Below are positions 5,285 to 7,154 of a stretch of DNA of 7,154 nt, piece by piece. The stretch is from DTQF01 sp038874185. GTDB taxonomy: Archaea > Micrarchaeota > Micrarchaeia > CABMEP01. The translations under genes and the position numbers were made by a program. Numbering within the stretch: the first letter of the stretch is position 1; every line of letters starts with the position of its first letter. The stretch spans positions 1-7,154 of the forward strand of contig JAVZCX010000035.1 in assembly GCA_038874185.1 (NCBI GenBank), written 5' to 3'. Below the pieces are notes generated by a model, which had not been told where the DNA came from, searched no databases, and worked only from the letters and a program-made list of their open reading frames with translations.

Positions 5285-6256
5285 TCATACTTTTAATTGA
5301 TCTATCGATCTTTTTATTTCGTTTATTGGATTTAATTTATCCTTCATTTTTCTATATATTGCCAGTTTTCCTTTATCAAATGAATCCATTATTTCAGACA
5401 GGAATCTAAGATATTCAGTTTCAAATACTTTTTCTTCTATTCCATATCCGATTCCCATTTCTTCTATGAATCTCACATGGTTGCTTCTTTCTGAATAACT
5501 TTTATCATAAATTGCAATTACTGGTTTTCCATAGCTTAATGCCTCTGTGATTGTAGTATGGCCGCCATGGCATATTACTATTTTGCATGATTCATAATAT
5601 GGCTTAACATTTCCAACTTCAAAACTGTATATTGCATTATTTCCTAAGTAATCTTTCAACTTATTATTGATATTTTCATTTGTAGTTATTACAAGATAAT
5701 CCTTGTTGTGTTTGATTTGCTTTACATTCTCTACAAGAGGCCCTATCATTTTGATGTTCTCATTTTCCATTAAATTATATTTTGCAACAGTAAATGGAGG
5801 AGGAAAATCCGGAATCAGTATCTTTTCAGGATAGGAGAGGATCAATTGATTGAGCTCGTTTGCGATCGGTCGTTGTATCCCGTTAACACCGACAAGAGAA
5901 GAAGTATCATTAGTAATCATTATTGTTTTCTTTCCTGCAATTCTAGCAAGTATTAAACCTACAGGAGATCCGTCAACTATTACGAAATCCACCTCTTGAA
6001 ATCTCTTTATTATATCTGAAGTAATGGATGGATTGAAAAATCGCATTATCTGTCGCAGGTTTGCAACTATTTTAGTCTTGCCCTTTGTCTCTATTTTGTA
6101 TGGGGAAGGGATTTCAATGAATTCTTTCTTTCTCATCTTAAGATATTCGGCCCCCATTCCGAATGTCATTATAGGTATGCCTAGCGATTCAGATATTTGG
6201 AAATCTCTTGCAACATGCCCATATCCATTTCCTTCGCTGAAAATCATACCTTTCAT
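5285..6256 (-). CDS. GT-B fold glycosyltransferase (MurG/UGT-like)
   Basis: Predicted to transfer a sugar from a nucleotide-activated donor. The 323-residue protein has the two-domain GT-B layout. The N-terminal acceptor domain opens with GMIFSEGNGYGHVARD (3-18), where the glycine-rich loop and GHV/R are typical of MurG-like enzymes, and includes a VDGSPVG strand-turn at 94-100. The C-terminal donor domain (from about 185) has the clear signature CHGGHTTITEALSYGKPVI (229-247), with H230 and the GGHTT loop expected to contact the donor phosphates and E238 the sugar, then a SNHVRFIEEMGIG helix (258-270). No membrane segment is present; such enzymes usually sit at the inner face of the membrane. 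Donor and acceptor cannot be told; archaeal cell-surface or N-glycan assembly is one possibility. The start at 6256 is supported by a TATA element 26 bases upstream; M4 is the alternative. It is divergent from thpR and 187 bases from ftsZ. Confidence 0.88.
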   Translation of the reverse strand: MKGMIFSEGNGYGHVARDFQISESLGIPIMTFGMGAEYLKMRKKEFIEIPSPYKIETKGKTKIVANLRQIMRFFNPSITSDIIKRFQEVDFVIVDGSPVGLILARIAGKKTIMITNDTSSLVGVNGIQRPIANELNQLILSYPEKILIPDFPPPFTVAKYNLMENENIKMIGPLVENVKQIKHNKDYLVITTNENINNKLKDYLGNNAIYSFEVGNVKPYYESCKIVICHGGHTTITEALSYGKPVIAIYDKSYSERSNHVRFIEEMGIGYGIEEKVFETEYLRFLSEIMDSFDKGKLAIYRKMKDKLNPINEIKRSIDQLKV

Positions 6257-6277
6257 ATTTTAGATAGTGGGGGAAAC

Positions 6278-6290
6278 TTTTTATTTATTC
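6278..6290 (-). promoter_or_regulatory. TATA box for leaderless glycosyltransferase gene
   Basis: Minus strand GAATAAATAAAAA is centred about 26-28 bases before the ATG at 6256, which would place the transcript start on the start codon. No ribosome-binding site precedes the ATG. It shares a 71-base divergent gap with thpR. Confidence 0.5.
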
Positions 6291-6298
6291 ACAATAAT

Positions 6299-6306
6299 CA
6301 TTTATC
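6299..6306 (+). promoter_or_regulatory. Weak TATA box for thpR
   Basis: The bases CATTTATC resemble part of the archaeal TATA consensus and are centred 25-26 bases before the GTG at 6328, predicting a leaderless transcript. No Shine-Dalgarno is visible upstream of the start. Confidence 0.4.
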
Positions 6307-6327
6307 AAAAATTATTTTCGTGATTTC

Positions 6328-6861
6328 GTGAGAGCGTTCATTGCAATTGAAATTCCAAACGAAATTAAAGAAAGACTGATTCAACTTCAGGAAGAGATTA
6401 GAAGTAGATTTAAGAAAGAGGTAAAGATGGTTGAACCTGGGAATCTCCATTTTACACTTAGGTTTTTCCCCGAGATAGATGAAAATACAGCTGAAAAGAT
6501 AAAAGACACAATTAAAAATATAGAATTCGATGCTTTTGAAATTAAATGCAGAGGCTTAGGCGTTTTTCCAAATGAAAACTACATAAGGGTGATTTGGGCA
6601 GGTGGGGATAGCAATGGAAAGTTAGAGGAGATAGAAAAAATGCTATCAGAAAGATTGGCAGCAATCGGATTCAAAAAAGAAAAAGATGAAGAATTTGTAG
6701 CTCACTTGACTTTAGCTAGGGTAAAACAGAAGATAAATTTTAAGGACTTTCTCTTAAAATATCGAGAGCAGGATTTTGGAAGCTTTACAATCAGTAAAGA
6801 TATGATAAAGTTAAAGAAAAGCCAGCTTACTCCAAAAGGACCCATTTACAGCGATCTGTAA
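6328..6861 (+). CDS. thpR: RNA 2',3'-cyclic phosphodiesterase (2H/LigT family)
   Basis: Hydrolyses 2',3'-cyclic phosphate ends of RNA to 2'-phosphates; the archaeal and bacterial family was first named as 2'-5' RNA ligase. The 177-residue length is typical. Both catalytic HxT motifs are present and well spaced: HFTLRF with H41 and T43, and HLTLAR with H126 and T128. The start MRAFIAIEIP and the ending KLKKSQLTPKGPIY are characteristic of the family. It starts with GTG at 6328; the conserved MRAFIAI block directly follows, so this start is secure. It probably acts in the cytoplasm on RNA-processing or tRNA-splicing intermediates; no tRNA nucleotidyltransferase or ligase gene lies beside it in this window. 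It appears to be transcribed alone from a promoter back to back with the glycosyltransferase. Confidence 0.95.
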   Translation: MRAFIAIEIPNEIKERLIQLQEEIRSRFKKEVKMVEPGNLHFTLRFFPEIDENTAEKIKDTIKNIEFDAFEIKCRGLGVFPNENYIRVIWAGGDSNGKLEEIEKMLSERLAAIGFKKEKDEEFVAHLTLARVKQKINFKDFLLKYREQDFGSFTISKDMIKLKKSQLTPKGPIYSDL

Positions 6862-6908
6862 TTTTAATTATATCTAATCTAATCCTTGACTAATACTGTT
6901 TAATCATA

Positions 6909-6920
6909 TTTTATAAATTT
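6909..6920 (+). promoter_or_regulatory. TATA box for the oxidoreductase gene
   Basis: TTTTATAAATTT is centred near 6914, predicting a transcript start near 6940. That gives a leader of about 27 bases to the ATG at 6967, with room for its ribosome-binding site. It also means the in-frame ATG at 6937 would lie at or just before the transcript start. Confidence 0.5.
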
Positions 6921-6956
6921 AATTGACAAATCTATCATGCTTTGTCTCATTACTAA

Positions 6957-6962
6957 GGGTGA
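6957..6962 (+). promoter_or_regulatory. Shine-Dalgarno deciding the oxidoreductase start
   Basis: GGGTGA lies 4 bases before the ATG at 6967 and matches the archaeal GGTGA ribosome-binding core. It argues for 6967 over the in-frame ATG at 6937, whose ten extra residues (MLCLITKGEC) do not resemble the family N-terminus. Confidence 0.6.
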
Positions 6963-6966
6963 ATGC

Positions 6967-7154
6967 ATGCCAATACAAATAGCAAAATTCATAGTAAAAG
7001 AGAAATTTAATCAGGCTTCAGATGTAGTTACATTGAGATTAAGTCCTATTGAACCATTTAATATGGATTTCAAACCAGGTCAATTTGTAAATCTATACAT
7101 ACAAAGGGAAAATGAACCATTGCTTGCAAGACCTTACTCAATAGCATCTTCTCC
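6967..7154 (+). CDS. FAD-binding oxidoreductase of the ferredoxin-NADP reductase family, N-terminal 62 residues, runs off right edge
   Basis: Flavoenzyme moving electrons between NAD(P)H and a one-electron carrier. Only the start of the FAD-binding beta-barrel is in the window. It shows the family layout: a first strand (AKFIVKEKF), VVTLRLSP, then FKPGQFVNLYI (35-45), and the FAD-binding RPYSIASSP beginning at R55, where R55, Y57 and S58 contact the flavin and its phosphates. Later NAD(P)H-binding and any iron-sulfur domain are outside the window, so the exact type (ferredoxin-NADP reductase, PyrK-like dihydroorotate dehydrogenase subunit, sulfide dehydrogenase beta subunit, or a reductase component) cannot be told. 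It follows thpR by 105 bases with its own promoter. Confidence 0.85.
   Translation, partial: MPIQIAKFIVKEKFNQASDVVTLRLSPIEPFNMDFKPGQFVNLYIQRENEPLLARPYSIASS

Noticed and set aside
6937..6966. Upstream start ATG at 6937 for the oxidoreductase
   Set aside because: It lies at or before the predicted transcript start, while the ATG at 6967 has a well-placed GGGTGA and begins the family-like sequence.
1..7154. CRISPR array, insertion sequence, attachment site or toxin-antitoxin pair
   Set aside because: I saw no regularly spaced repeats, terminal inverted repeats, transposase or integrase motifs, or paired small genes.

Overview
This window looks like part of an AT-rich archaeal chromosome. Three things support this: genes preceded by archaeal TATA-like boxes about 26 bases upstream of the start codon (leaderless arrangements at 2954, 6256 and 6328), Shine-Dalgarno motifs of the GGTGATC type at other genes, and an archaeal-looking FtsZ. 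Small genes and short gaps would fit a reduced-genome lineage such as a DPANN/Micrarchaeota-type archaeon, but I cannot assign a taxon from sequence alone. There is no mobile element, CRISPR array, rRNA or recognisable tRNA; most of the content is housekeeping.

Left part (1-2841), minus strand: the N-terminal 623 residues of a B12-dependent class II ribonucleotide reductase (nrdJ, continuing off the left edge), preceded by a roughly 500-base AT-rich gap and then by nrdR, the ATP-cone repressor of ribonucleotide reductase genes. A 16-base element upstream of nrdJ resembles the NrdR box, sits just downstream of a TATA-like element, and shares a GAACAC half-site with a second copy exactly 31 bases away. 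nrdR and nrdJ therefore look like a regulator/target pair. The gap also holds small inverted repeats that no gene explains.

Middle (2842-5284): nrdR is divergent from an unrecognised 360-residue protein with one hydrophobic segment near the N-terminus, a polar linker and a helical, HEAT-like C-terminal region. That gene converges on ftsZ (minus strand), and the 41-base gap between them is rich in A on the plus strand, giving U-tract terminators for ftsZ. ftsZ has a complete GTPase core and a short charged tail.

Right part (5285-7154): a GT-B glycosyltransferase (minus) is divergent from thpR (plus), an RNA 2',3'-cyclic phosphodiesterase of the 2H family; both appear leaderless from a shared 71-base promoter region. 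The window ends in the first 62 residues of an FAD-binding oxidoreductase of the ferredoxin-NADP reductase family.

The main items for a second look are the predicted NrdR operator, the anchored or exported helical-repeat protein, and the unexplained nrdR-nrdJ gap. I see no clear evidence of a wholly new multi-gene system.
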